Below are positions 1 through 7,366 of a DNA stretch of 64,000 nucleotides, one piece after another. The notes beneath the pieces were generated by a model. That model had not been told where the DNA came from, ran no database searches, and saw nothing but the letters and a program-made list of their open reading frames with translations. Position numbers and translations under genes: made by a program. The DNA is from RPQJ01 sp041910015 (GTDB lineage Bacteria; Pseudomonadota; Gammaproteobacteria; Steroidobacterales; Steroidobacteraceae), in the NCBI GenBank assembly GCA_041910015.1, contig JAYRRR010000021.1, positions 1-64,000 of the forward strand, given 5' to 3'. Every line of letters starts with the position of its first letter. Position 1 is the stretch's first letter.

Positions 1-831
1 ATCGAGCGCGTGCTCGGCAGCGGCTACGTGCAGGTCGATGAGACCCCGGTCCGCGTGCTCGATCCCGATCGCGGCGGACACGCCGCACAGGCTTACCTGT
101 GGACCTATCTCGCGCCGCGCGACGATGCGCTCGTGTTCGACTTCGACCTCTCGCGCAGTCGCACGAACCCGACCGCGTTCTTCCCGACCACGTGGTCTGG
201 GGTGCTGCAGTCCGATGGCTACGAAGTCTACCGTCGTCTCGCCACCGAGCGGCCGGGCCTCGTTCACGCCGGATGTATGGCCCATCTGCGTCGTCACGTA
301 TTCGACGCGTTCAAGGCCGGCGCCCCCGAGGCCGCCGAACTGATCGCCGGGATCGGGGCGCTCTATGCGATCGAACGCGAAGCGCGCGAGCTCGCGCCCG
401 AGGCCCGCGCCGCGCGACGCGCCGAGGCGTGTCCGCCGATCTTCACCCGCTTGCACGCGCGGTTCATGGAACTCGCTGTCGATGCCTTGCCGCAGAGCGC
501 ACTCGGCAAAGCCGCTACCTACGCCGTCAATCAGTGGGCTGAGCTCACACGCTATGCCGCGCCCGGTCTCGGGCACGTGTTCATCGACAACAACAGCGTC
601 GAGCGCAGCATCCGCCCGACCAAACTCGGCGCGAAAAACTGGCTCTTCATCGGTCACCCGAGCGCCGGCTGGCGCTCGGCCGTGATCTACTCGATTACCG
701 GCACCTGCCAGCTGCTGAAGGTCAATCCCGAGCAGTATCTCGCCTGGGTGCTGCCGCGACTCGCCACCGCCCGCAGCCACGACACCGGCGGGCTGCTGCC
801 GCACGATTACGCCGCGCTCGACAGCTCGTAA
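1..831 (+). CDS. IS66-family transposase, C-terminal part (5' end outside window)
   Basis: The frame is open from base 1, so the gene starts before the window; 276 residues are visible. The sequence shows the DDE-type IS66 transposase core (VDETPVRVLDP near the start, SDGYEVYRR, GCMAHLRRHVFDA) and the conserved C-terminal block FIDNNSVERSIRPTKLGAKN with the catalytic Glu in VERSIRP, then the small IS66 C-terminal domain (YSITGTCQLLKVNPEQYLAW). IS66 enzymes cut and paste the element with helper proteins TnpA/TnpB, which would lie to the left. The element end is probably near base 948, downstream of this gene. It sits directly in front of a decapitated hsdR, so this insertion probably broke that gene. 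Confidence 0.9.
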   Translation: MERVLGSGYVQVDETPVRVLDPDRGGHAAQAYLWTYLAPRDDALVFDFDLSRSRTNPTAFFPTTWSGVLQSDGYEVYRRLATERPGLVHAGCMAHLRRHVFDAFKAGAPEAAELIAGIGALYAIEREARELAPEARAARRAEACPPIFTRLHARFMELAVDALPQSALGKAATYAVNQWAELTRYAAPGLGHVFIDNNSVERSIRPTKLGAKNWLFIGHPSAGWRSAVIYSITGTCQLLKVNPEQYLAWVLPRLATARSHDTGGLLPHDYAALDSS

Positions 832-931
832 CCTTCCGGGCCTCCGCATCGATCGTCATCCGTCGAACCGCTCGCGAGCCATCGCGATTGCGCGTGCTAT
901 GCCATCCGCTGCGCGCGATCACCACCCTGTA

Positions 932-956
932 CTGCGTGAGTCACTTACCGGTGATC
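932..956. repeat. Probable right end of the IS66 element with target-site copy
   Basis: Read on the minus strand the sequence ending at 948 begins GTAAGTGACTCACGC, resembling IS66-family terminal repeats, which usually start GTAAGCG. Recognisable HsdR coding starts immediately after it (CGGTGATC at 949-956, then TTCCCTCGC, giving VIFPRYHQLD). IS66 elements duplicate 8 bp, so CGGTGATC is the predicted target copy. The left end lies outside the window, so the duplication cannot be confirmed here. Confidence 0.5.
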
Positions 957-3209
957 TTCCCTCGCTACCACCAGCTGGACGCCACGCGGAGGTTGCAGGC
1001 TGCTGTCCTGGCCGATGGAGTGGGCGGGCGTTACTTGATCCAGCACTCGGCGGGCTCGGGGAAGACCAACTCGATCGCCTGGACGGCACATTTCCTGTCC
1101 GAGCTGCATGATGCTCAGGACAAGAAGCTGTTCGACACGGTCATCGTGGTGTCGGACAGCAACGTCATCGACGAGCAGCTGCAAGAGGCCCTGTTCGGCT
1201 TCCAGAAGCAGATGGGCGTGGTGGCGACCATTACCAATGAGGAGTCCAGCAAGAGCGCCGCGCTGGCCGAGGCCCTCTCCGGCAACAAGAAGATCGTTGT
1301 CTGCACCATTCAGACGTTCCCGTTTGCCCTGGAAAAAGTCCGGGAGCTGGCCGCCACCGAGGGCAAGCGGTTTGCGGTAATCGCGGACGAGGCCCACAGC
1401 TCGCAGACCGGGGAGGCGGCCTCGAAACTGAAGGCGGTACTCTCGCCCGAGGAGCAGGAGCTTCTCAAGGACGGCGGCGAGGTCAGCGCCGAGGATGTTC
1501 TTGCGGCACAGATGGCCGCTCGGGCGGACGACAAGGGCATCACGTTCGTCGCGTTCACGGCAACGCCCAAGAACAAGACGCTTGAACTGTTCGGCACTCG
1601 ACCGGATCCGTCTCGGAAGCCAGCGCCCGACAACGTGCCGAAGCCGTTCCACGTCTACTCGATGCGGCAGGCCATCGAAGAAGGCTTCATCCTGGACGTG
1701 CTGCGGAATTACACGTCCTACAAGCTCGCGTTCAAGCTCGCCCACAACGGCAAGGACTACACCGAGCAGGAAGTAGAGCGTTCCCAGGCCATGAAGGGAA
1801 TCATGGGGTGGGTCCGGCTGCATCCGTACAACATCGCCCAAAAGGTCCAGATCGTCGTCGAGCATTTCCGCCAGCACGTGGCTCCGCTCGTCAACGGCAA
1901 GGCCAAGGCGATGGTCGTGGTCGCAAGTCGCATAGAGGCCGTCCGGTGGCAGCTGGCGATCCAGAAATATATTGCCCAGAAGGGCTACAGCATCGGCGCA
2001 CTGGTGGCGTTCTCCGGCGAGGTGAATGACAAGGAGTCTGGCGCCGAACCGTTCACAGAATTCTCCAAGGTCCTGAATCCGAACCTGAAAGGGCGCGACA
2101 TCCGCGAGGCCTTCAAGGGGGACGAGTATCAAATCCTGCTGGTCGCCAACAAGTTCCAGACCGGGTTCGACCAGCCCCTGCTCTGCGGCATGTATGTGGA
2201 CCGGCGGCTCGCCGGGATCCAGGCGGTGCAGACCCTTTCCCGGCTCAATCGTGCCTACCCCGGCAAGGACACCACGTACGTCCTGGATTTCGTCAATGAG
2301 CCGAGCGACATCCTCGCTTCGTTCAAGGTGTACTACGAGACCGCGCAGCTCGAGACCACGACCGACCCGAACCTGGTGCTTAACCTGCGGGCCAAGCTCG
2401 ACGGACAGGGTCAATACGACGACTACGAGGTCGATCGCGTTGCGAGGGCGGAGCTGGATCCCTCATCGACGCAGGGTGACCTGCTCAAGGCCATCGAGCC
2501 GGTCGTCGATCGGTTGATGAAGCAGTTCGCGGCGGCCAAGAAGGCGTGGGTTGAAGCGCTCGGCGACGGCAACGAGACGGAAGCCAAGAAGCAGCAGGAC
2601 GCCATGGACGCCCTAATCCTCTTCCGGAGCGATCTCGGTGCCTACGTGCGCCTCTATACGTTCCTGAGCCAGATCTTCAATTACGAGAACACGGACCTGG
2701 AGAAGCGGGCGATCTTCTACCGCCGACTATCACCGCTGCTTGAGTTCGGCAGCGAGCGGGAAGGCATTGACCTGTCGAAGATCAAACTTTCTCACCATGC
2801 CCTCAAGAAGCAGGGTGCCTACACGCTGAACCTGGGAAAGGGCGAGGCCGAGAAGCTGCAACCCCTGACCGGCGCCGGCAGCGGTGGGGTGCGGGACAAG
2901 GACAAGGTCGCCCTATCCGCCATTATCCAGAAGGTTGATGACCTGATCGACGGCGACCTGACGGACGACGACAAGCTCGTCTATGTCAACAATGTCATCA
3001 AGGGAAAGCTGCTGGAGTCGAAGGTGCTTCAGTAGCAGGCTGCAAGCAATAGCAAGGAGCAGTTTGCCAACTCCCCTGATCTAAAGCGCGAACTCATCAA
3101 TGCGATCATGGGCGCGCTAGACGCGCACACCACCATGAGTACGCAGGCGCTAAATTCCGTGGCGGTGCAGGACGGGATGACCGATATCCTGCTCAATCAC
3201 GCCGGTCTG
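949..3209 (+). pseudogene. hsdR: hsdR remnant, type I restriction endonuclease R subunit
   Basis: HsdR is the ATP-dependent translocase and nuclease subunit of type I restriction enzymes, about 1000 residues long. The remnant starts at FPRYHQLDA and keeps the SF2 motor: Walker A GSGKTNS near 1060, DEAH box at about 1387-1398, motif III FTATP near 1555, and motif VI region QTLSRLNRAY near 2230. The N-terminal nuclease domain (roughly 250-300 residues) is missing, replaced by the IS66 end. A TAG at 3033-3035 interrupts the frame where homologues carry Gln. Beyond it the same frame continues with the family C-terminus (KEQFANSPDLKRELINAIM, then ALDAHTTMSTQALNS, then ILLNHAGL) up to about 3209 before turning into unrelated sequence. 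No hsdM or hsdS is visible. The gene is almost certainly inactive for restriction. Confidence 0.88.
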
Positions 3210-3665
3210 CGTGTCGATCTGCTGGAGGATTTCCTCCTGCTCGGCGAGCGTCGGAAAATATCGATCGATCGCTTCGCCGGCGACGAAATCCTCGACGGAT
3301 TCGACGAATGACGGCGAGAGACCGAGCTGGCGGAGTTGGCGAATGATGAGTCTCTTCTGGTCGAGGCTCGCACAGCCTTCCAGGCACCATCCGTCCCAGA
3401 GCGGGTAGGGGGATTGCATGGTATTCGGTCTTTTCGAGATGTAGGAGCTGCCGTCGCGGCGGACTGTCAGCGTCTCGAGCCTGCAAAATGTCGCGTCGAC
3501 TTGTCCGACAGCGACCTTCTTAAGTACATAGGCCAGCCGCGTAATCTGGCAATTCTCAGTCGGCTCTCCGTCCAGACGGCCCGTGTGATGGTCCGGAGGG
3601 GCCGACTTCTGCCACCGGTACATCAAGGACAGGTAAAGGCATTCAACGGGATCGCGCAGTCGCAT
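3150..3665 (-). CDS. Hypothetical protein, last gene of unknown four-gene operon, chimeric 3' end
   Basis: 171 residues, family not recognised. The start codon lies 3 nt beyond the stop of the upstream gene (3669-3944), with a GAGGAA ribosome site overlapping that stop, so it is the fourth gene of a minus-strand operon. The middle contains an aromatic/Cys stretch (PYPLWDGWCLEGCASLDQK) and a helical region ending TLAEQEEILQQIDTQT. The last about 20 residues are encoded antisense to the hsdR tail (3150-3209), so the original 3' end was probably lost in the rearrangement that joined this operon to hsdR. The ending slightly resembles HsdS coiled-coil tails (LAEQ..I) but nothing else supports that. 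Confidence 0.55.
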   Translation of the reverse strand: MRLRDPVECLYLSLMYRWQKSAPPDHHTGRLDGEPTENCQITRLAYVLKKVAVGQVDATFCRLETLTVRRDGSSYISKRPNTMQSPYPLWDGWCLEGCASLDQKRLIIRQLRQLGLSPSFVESVEDFVAGEAIDRYFPTLAEQEEILQQIDTQTGVIEQDIGHPVLHRHGI

Positions 3666-3668
3666 TGC

Positions 3669-3944
3669 TCATTCCTCGCGGCGGATCCGCCGGTAGCGGT
3701 GGCCGGCCGTGATCAGGGTGCCGTCATGGGAATAGACGGCGTAGGCGTCCAAGTATTCGTGCATGCGGCGCACGGGTTCGCGGCCCACTGAGCGTTCAAG
3801 TCTTCGGCGAGCGCCCTTATCGAAATGGAGGATCGTGGCGCCGCCTGGCACGTGGACTTCTCGGCCGAAGTCGTCGAGCCAGTGAACGACGAGCGGCGGG
3901 AGGCCGCGCTGCTGCATTCGAGCGCGGGCGTGGAGGGCGATCAT
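3669..3944 (-). CDS. Small protein resembling DUF4258
   Basis: 91 residues from the ATG at 3944; this start was chosen because it makes a 4-nt ATGA overlap with the upstream gene and begins with the typical ALHARARMQQRG helix. The layout (H-A-R-x-R-M-Q-Q-R-G, then a small beta-rich domain with DFGREVHVPGG and a closing HDGTLITAGHRYRRIRR strand pair) resembles the DUF4258 group, whose members are small basic proteins often found on plasmids and islands near toxin-like genes. The family assignment is from pattern memory. Its molecular role is unknown; the compact basic fold would suit nucleic-acid binding or a toxin-like RNase fold. Confidence 0.65.
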   Translation of the reverse strand: MIALHARARMQQRGLPPLVVHWLDDFGREVHVPGGATILHFDKGARRRLERSVGREPVRRMHEYLDAYAVYSHDGTLITAGHRYRRIRREE

Positions 3945-4315
3945 TGTGGCTTCCTCGGGCGCAAAGACGGTTGGAGGAACTCGCTCAGGTCGACGGGCGT
4001 CTCCCTTCTCCGTTGCCATTCCTTGCGGAGACGCTTCATTGCGGCTCGGATGTCCGGGCGACCGCGGATCTCGCGACGCTTGGAACTCGGGAGCTTCCAA
4101 TAGGCCCTCTCGACAGAGTAGATCGGCTGCTTGCGGAGATCAGCGAGCGCATAGATAACGAGGTCGGCCTCCTTGCGTTCGCCCAAGTCGTCCTCCGTCA
4201 GGTGCAGATCGCTGTATGGGTCGCTCTCGAAAATACGGGCGTCTTCAAAGGGGTCGTTTGCTATCTCTTCAGCCTTCCTCAAGCCGCGAACGACAATCTC
4301 GATGATCCGACCCAT
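3941..4315 (-). CDS. Hypothetical protein, second gene of unknown operon
   Basis: 124 residues, predicted soluble, strongly charged. The N-terminal half is acidic (NDPFEDARIFESDPYSDLHLTEDD), and the C-terminal half is basic and helical (IRAAMKRLRKEWQRRRETPVDL). The stop overlaps the ATG of the next gene by 4 nt (3941-3944), so the two are translationally coupled. No recognised domain. Base usage is less extreme in GC than the chromosomal genes further right, consistent with an acquired segment. A regulator or nucleic-acid-associated partner is possible from charge alone, but no function can be assigned. Confidence 0.6.
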   Translation of the reverse strand: MGRIIEIVVRGLRKAEEIANDPFEDARIFESDPYSDLHLTEDDLGERKEADLVIYALADLRKQPIYSVERAYWKLPSSKRREIRGRPDIRAAMKRLRKEWQRRRETPVDLSEFLQPSLRPRKPQ

Positions 4316-4378
4316 TAAGAGATCTCGTGGGATTCGCTTCTGGTTCGCGATCCGGGTGAATTCCGCTGCGACGGAGAG

Positions 4379-4684
4379 CTAGAGGTTGAGGTTGATCTTT
4401 ACGTGGGCGGTGGGCTCGGACCGACGATGGTCCAGAGCCTCTGTCGCGAGCACTCGAGCGGCGGCTTCCGAGTTGATCGGAAGCTCTTCGAGATTGCCGA
4501 GTTCACCCTCGAGCACCTCGGAGATATAGCGATCGCGAGAGAAGCGCATACCCGGCTTGCCGAGGATCGGGGCGAACCCGCGGGAGCTCTTGTCGCCGGT
4601 CAGCTTCTTGAGCTGCGCCCAGTTGTCCGCAGAAACCGTGAACGTTGTCTTCGTGAGGCGAGGGGTGGAACGTGGCTTGTTCAT
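4379..4684 (-). CDS. Hypothetical protein, first gene of unknown operon
   Basis: 101 residues starting at ATG 4684. The N-terminus is basic (MNKPRSTPRLTKTTFTVSADNWAQLKKLTG), a beta strand followed by a helix as in some ribbon-helix-helix DNA-binding proteins, so it could autoregulate the operon; this is a guess from shape only. A TATAAT hexamer lies on the same strand at 4731-4726, about 40 nt upstream of the start, in a conspicuously AT-rich patch (4700-4760), but I see no convincing -35 element. The next gene starts 63 nt downstream. Confidence 0.55.
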   Translation of the reverse strand: MNKPRSTPRLTKTTFTVSADNWAQLKKLTGDKSSRGFAPILGKPGMRFSRDRYISEVLEGELGNLEELPINSEAAARVLATEALDHRRSEPTAHVKINLNL

Positions 4685-4992
4685 GGCCCCATCATAGGGA
4701 GAAGAGCGCCTATAAACGAGTACGAATTATAAGGAACGACAGGCTCAATTCTCTCTTATTTCGGGACGTAATTACCCGCGGCGGCTCTCGTCCGACTTGA
4801 GCTACGTCGCGGGCCGGCCGAGGTCCGTCGCCACGTCCGGCGGATTGCGGGTTTGCGGATTCGGCGACCTGGGCGTCGGCACGGTGATTTTGCTGGCGCT
4901 CACGGCGGACTTCATGCCAAGAACGGAAGGGGACACGGGCAAGGTGGTGCTGACTGGAATTTTTGCGAAGTGTCAGTGAGTGATTCTGATGA
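4685..4992. other. Intergenic stretch, no supported gene
   Basis: About 300 bases between the unknown operon and the split open frame. The right-hand frames and the minus-strand frame here (4710-5006) are short, Arg/His-rich and lack ribosome sites, as chance frames do in this DNA. The AT-rich part next to 4730 probably holds the promoter of the minus-strand operon. Confidence 0.5.
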
Positions 4993-5176
4993 CATTCCCG
5001 TCGCACCGAGCATAGGGCGGCACGTCGCAGGCGCTCTCACTTCTTTGCAGTTGTCTCGAACTCAACCAGTTTGGCGTCATCCCGATTTTCCGAAGTCGTC
5101 CAGAACTGTAGTAGGCCGCTTCCGGCTGGCACTGAAATCGTGGGGGCAGATTACGTCAGGACTCGGAAACCCCTAA

Positions 5177-6503
5177 CAGGCTGTTGAAAAAGCGGTCGAT
5201 ATGACGGATCCGATACTCATGACCATGGTCTGCACCCGGACTTGGGCCGCCGCGATGCCGTTTCCGGCGTTTCCGCGGGAACGTTCTCGCTCTGCGGGTG
5301 GCGGTTGAGGGTGATCGGGCTCATGGCACTGACACCTCCCCTACGTCGACACAAGTGGTGGGGATGCCGTCAGCCGTGCCACCCGCAGCAGCGCGTAGCA
5401 GCCGACAGTGAGGTTGGCGAGGAAGCTCACTTTGGCCAGGCCGGCAACCTTCATCTTGCGCATCGGCCGACCGTCCTTGCCCCAGCCGAAGATCTCCTCG
5501 ACCCGTTTGCGCAGCCGCTGGCTCGCCCGGTAGCCGGCGTGGCACGTGGTGCGCCCATCGAGCGCGGAGCCGCCCCGGCGGCCGTCGTTGGCCGCGACGT
5601 GCGGGGTGACGTTGCGCTCGCGCAGGGCGGCGACGAAGTCGGCGGTGTCGTAGGCCTTGTCGGCGGCCAGCGTACGCCGCACGCGCTTCGGCAACCGATC
5701 GAGCATGGTCAGGGCCGCCTCGCGTTCGGCGAAGCCGTTCGCCTCGGTCACCTCGACATCGACGGGCAGCCCCGTGCGATGCTCCATCAGGACGTGCCCC
5801 AGGTAATGCAGCTTGGCCGGCGCGCTCTGCGCCTTGCGGTAGAGCTTCGCCTCGGGATCGTGCGGCGCCACGTGCGTCTCGTTCGTGCGCCGCTCGCCGT
5901 GGAAGTCCACCGCCGCGTTGCGCCCCGGCCCGGGCGGCTCATCGCCACCGTCGCGCCGGCGCATGCTCTTCACCGCCGCCCACGACTCGATCAGCGTGCC
6001 GTCCACCGTGAAGTGCTCGTTGGACAGCAGCCCCGAGCGGCGCGCCTGTCGCACCACGCGGCGCAGCAGCTTGCGCGCCACCTTCGCCTCGATCAGCCGC
6101 TCGCGGTTCTTGGTGAACGTCGAGTGATCCCACACCGGCTCGTCGATCGACAGCCCCACGAACCAGCGGAACAGCAGGTTGTAGTCGAGTTGCTCCATCA
6201 GCAGCCGCTCGCTGCGGATCGAGTACAGCACCTGCAGCACCAGCGCCCGCACCAGCCGCTCCGGCGGCACCGAGCTGCGGCCGCCCTCGGCGTAGACGCG
6301 GTCGAAGTCCCGGCTCATCGACGCCAGCGCCTCATCGAGCAGCGTCCGCACCGCGCGCAGCGGGTGGTTGGCCGGGATCCGGCTCTCCACCGACACGTAG
6401 CTGAACAGCCCGCCCTGCTGAACATCGGCTCCGCGCATCGCGTCCGCCTCAAGCAACTGCGATGCCGAATCCTGCCTCATGTGGGGCGCTTTTCAACAGC
6501 CTG
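5177..6503 (-). mobile_element. IS5-family insertion sequence, copy 1 (1327 bp) with CTAA duplication
   Basis: The ends are inverted repeats CAGGCTGTTGAAAA at 5177-5190 and its complement ending at 6503. The element is flanked on both sides by CTAA (5173-5176 and 6504-6507), a 4-bp duplication that fits the YTAR target of IS5-type elements. It carries one transposase on the minus strand and about 160 bp of noncoding DNA at its left end. The intact repeats and target copies suggest a fairly recent insertion. Confidence 0.92.
5341..6480 (-). CDS. IS5-family transposase, copy 1
   Basis: 379 residues, complete. The N-terminal domain (QQGGLFSYVSVESRIPANHPLR, then VPPERLVRALVLQVLYSIRSE, then WDHSTFTKNRERL) is the DUF772-type domain of IS5-group transposases. 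The DDE catalytic part follows, with HFTVDGTLIESWAA containing the first Asp and LAADKAYDTADF carrying the second. The C-terminus has RVEEIFGWGKDGRPMRK with the expected Glu. About 34 of 379 positions differ from the copy at 7531-8670, so the two are distinct isoforms rather than a recent duplicate. The enzyme moves this element by cut and paste or copy-out. Confidence 0.93.
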   Translation of the reverse strand: MRQDSASQLLEADAMRGADVQQGGLFSYVSVESRIPANHPLRAVRTLLDEALASMSRDFDRVYAEGGRSSVPPERLVRALVLQVLYSIRSERLLMEQLDYNLLFRWFVGLSIDEPVWDHSTFTKNRERLIEAKVARKLLRRVVRQARRSGLLSNEHFTVDGTLIESWAAVKSMRRRDGGDEPPGPGRNAAVDFHGERRTNETHVAPHDPEAKLYRKAQSAPAKLHYLGHVLMEHRTGLPVDVEVTEANGFAEREAALTMLDRLPKRVRRTLAADKAYDTADFVAALRERNVTPHVAANDGRRGGSALDGRTTCHAGYRASQRLRKRVEEIFGWGKDGRPMRKMKVAGLAKVSFLANLTVGCYALLRVARLTASPPLVST

Positions 6504-6754
6504 CTAATTGACAGCGATGATTTGAAGGAAGTCAGCTCCAAAGTAGAAGCAGCGCGCACAGTTGATGAAATAGATCGCATCGTGACGGACGGTACGAACA
6601 TCGACGCTTCGCGAACCGTTTGGTTTGAATCCGTCGGCGAACCAGGGGTATGCCAGGCACAGGTCTATCTGCAGACGCCGGACAAGGACGGGAACAACAC
6701 CGCTTACGTGGGATTTGAGATTCGAGGATTCTTGCCGGCGGAATCCATTTGGAT

Positions 6755-7192
6755 TCAAGGAATTGTCGGAGATACCGTCCTAGAATCGGTTCGCGTAAAC
6801 CGGGCCGATGTCAGGTGGTTTCGGGAGTAATGGGCGGCAAGAATGGAGGCGCTCACCGGATACGTCGCACTGAAGAGGACGGCTTCGTCAACCACTGGCA
6901 GATCTGACCCGCGCACGATGCGTAGCGTGAACGTCCCGATCGTCGTTCCCTGAGGTCGCTCAAGCACTAGCCCAACCTTGGATAGCACCCCGCTTCTTAG
7001 AATTACGAACGTTTGAGCAAGCGCGAGGCCGTCATGGATAGCGGGTGCACTTATTCCACTCTCCTTGGCGCATTGCGTATCGAGAACACTGTCTGCGTTC
7101 GCGCTCGCAGCGGACGCGAGCTGCCCGACCACTGCTAGGCCCAACGCGATCAAACGCACGACACCCCGCACCGCACCACGTGCACGCTTCAT
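6755..7192 (-). pseudogene. Secreted protein, N-terminal fragment
   Basis: 145 residues with a clear Sec signal peptide (basic MKRARGAVRG, then a hydrophobic core VVRLIALGLAVVGQLASAASANA). The mature part (LAQTFVILRSGVLSKVGLVL, then GTFTLRIVRG) looks like the start of a beta-sandwich domain seen in many secreted proteins of the type QTF-G-LT-V-L. Such proteins normally continue with another strand set, but here the frame runs into the antisense of the neighbouring split gene, so it is probably truncated at about 6840. It may still be expressed; no function assigned. Confidence 0.4.
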
Positions 7193-7366
7193 CTTCCAGT
7201 CCTCGGTGAATGTGTCGGCGGCAGACCGCCGCGCCGCCGCTCCTGGCGGAAGTGTCGTCTCGCAGAATCTCCCTTCCGCACGATGTCCCCTTACTCGGTG
7301 CCTGTACTCGATCTAATCGGCACCTTGTCGCGCATGTCGCCACAGCCGCTGCGGCGAGGGAATTCG

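Larger units (their letters stand above)
4993..6830 (+). pseudogene. Hypothetical gene split by an IS5-type element
   Basis: If the element at 5177-6503 and one copy of its CTAA duplication are removed, a single frame reads from 4993 through ...TRKP-LIDSDDLKEVSS... to the stop at 6828-6830 (at most 168 codons). The downstream piece (6508-6830) has convincing protein-like composition (TVDEIDRIVTDGTNIDASRT, then AQVYLQTPDKDGNNTAYVGF) and ends WFRE. No ATG exists in the upstream piece; TTG 5071 or GTG 5140 could start it, so the true N-terminus is uncertain and part may lie elsewhere. No family was recognised. Its last 75 bases overlap the opposite-strand fragment at 6755-7192. Confidence 0.5.

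Noticed and set aside
4710..5006. Minus-strand 98-codon frame and the overlapping plus-strand 60-codon frame
   Set aside because: Both are Arg/Ser/His-rich, lack ribosome sites and show no conserved pattern.
5242..6507. Long plus-strand frames antisense to the IS5 transposases (also 7492-8658)
   Set aside because: They mirror the transposase codons and contain no recognisable domain.
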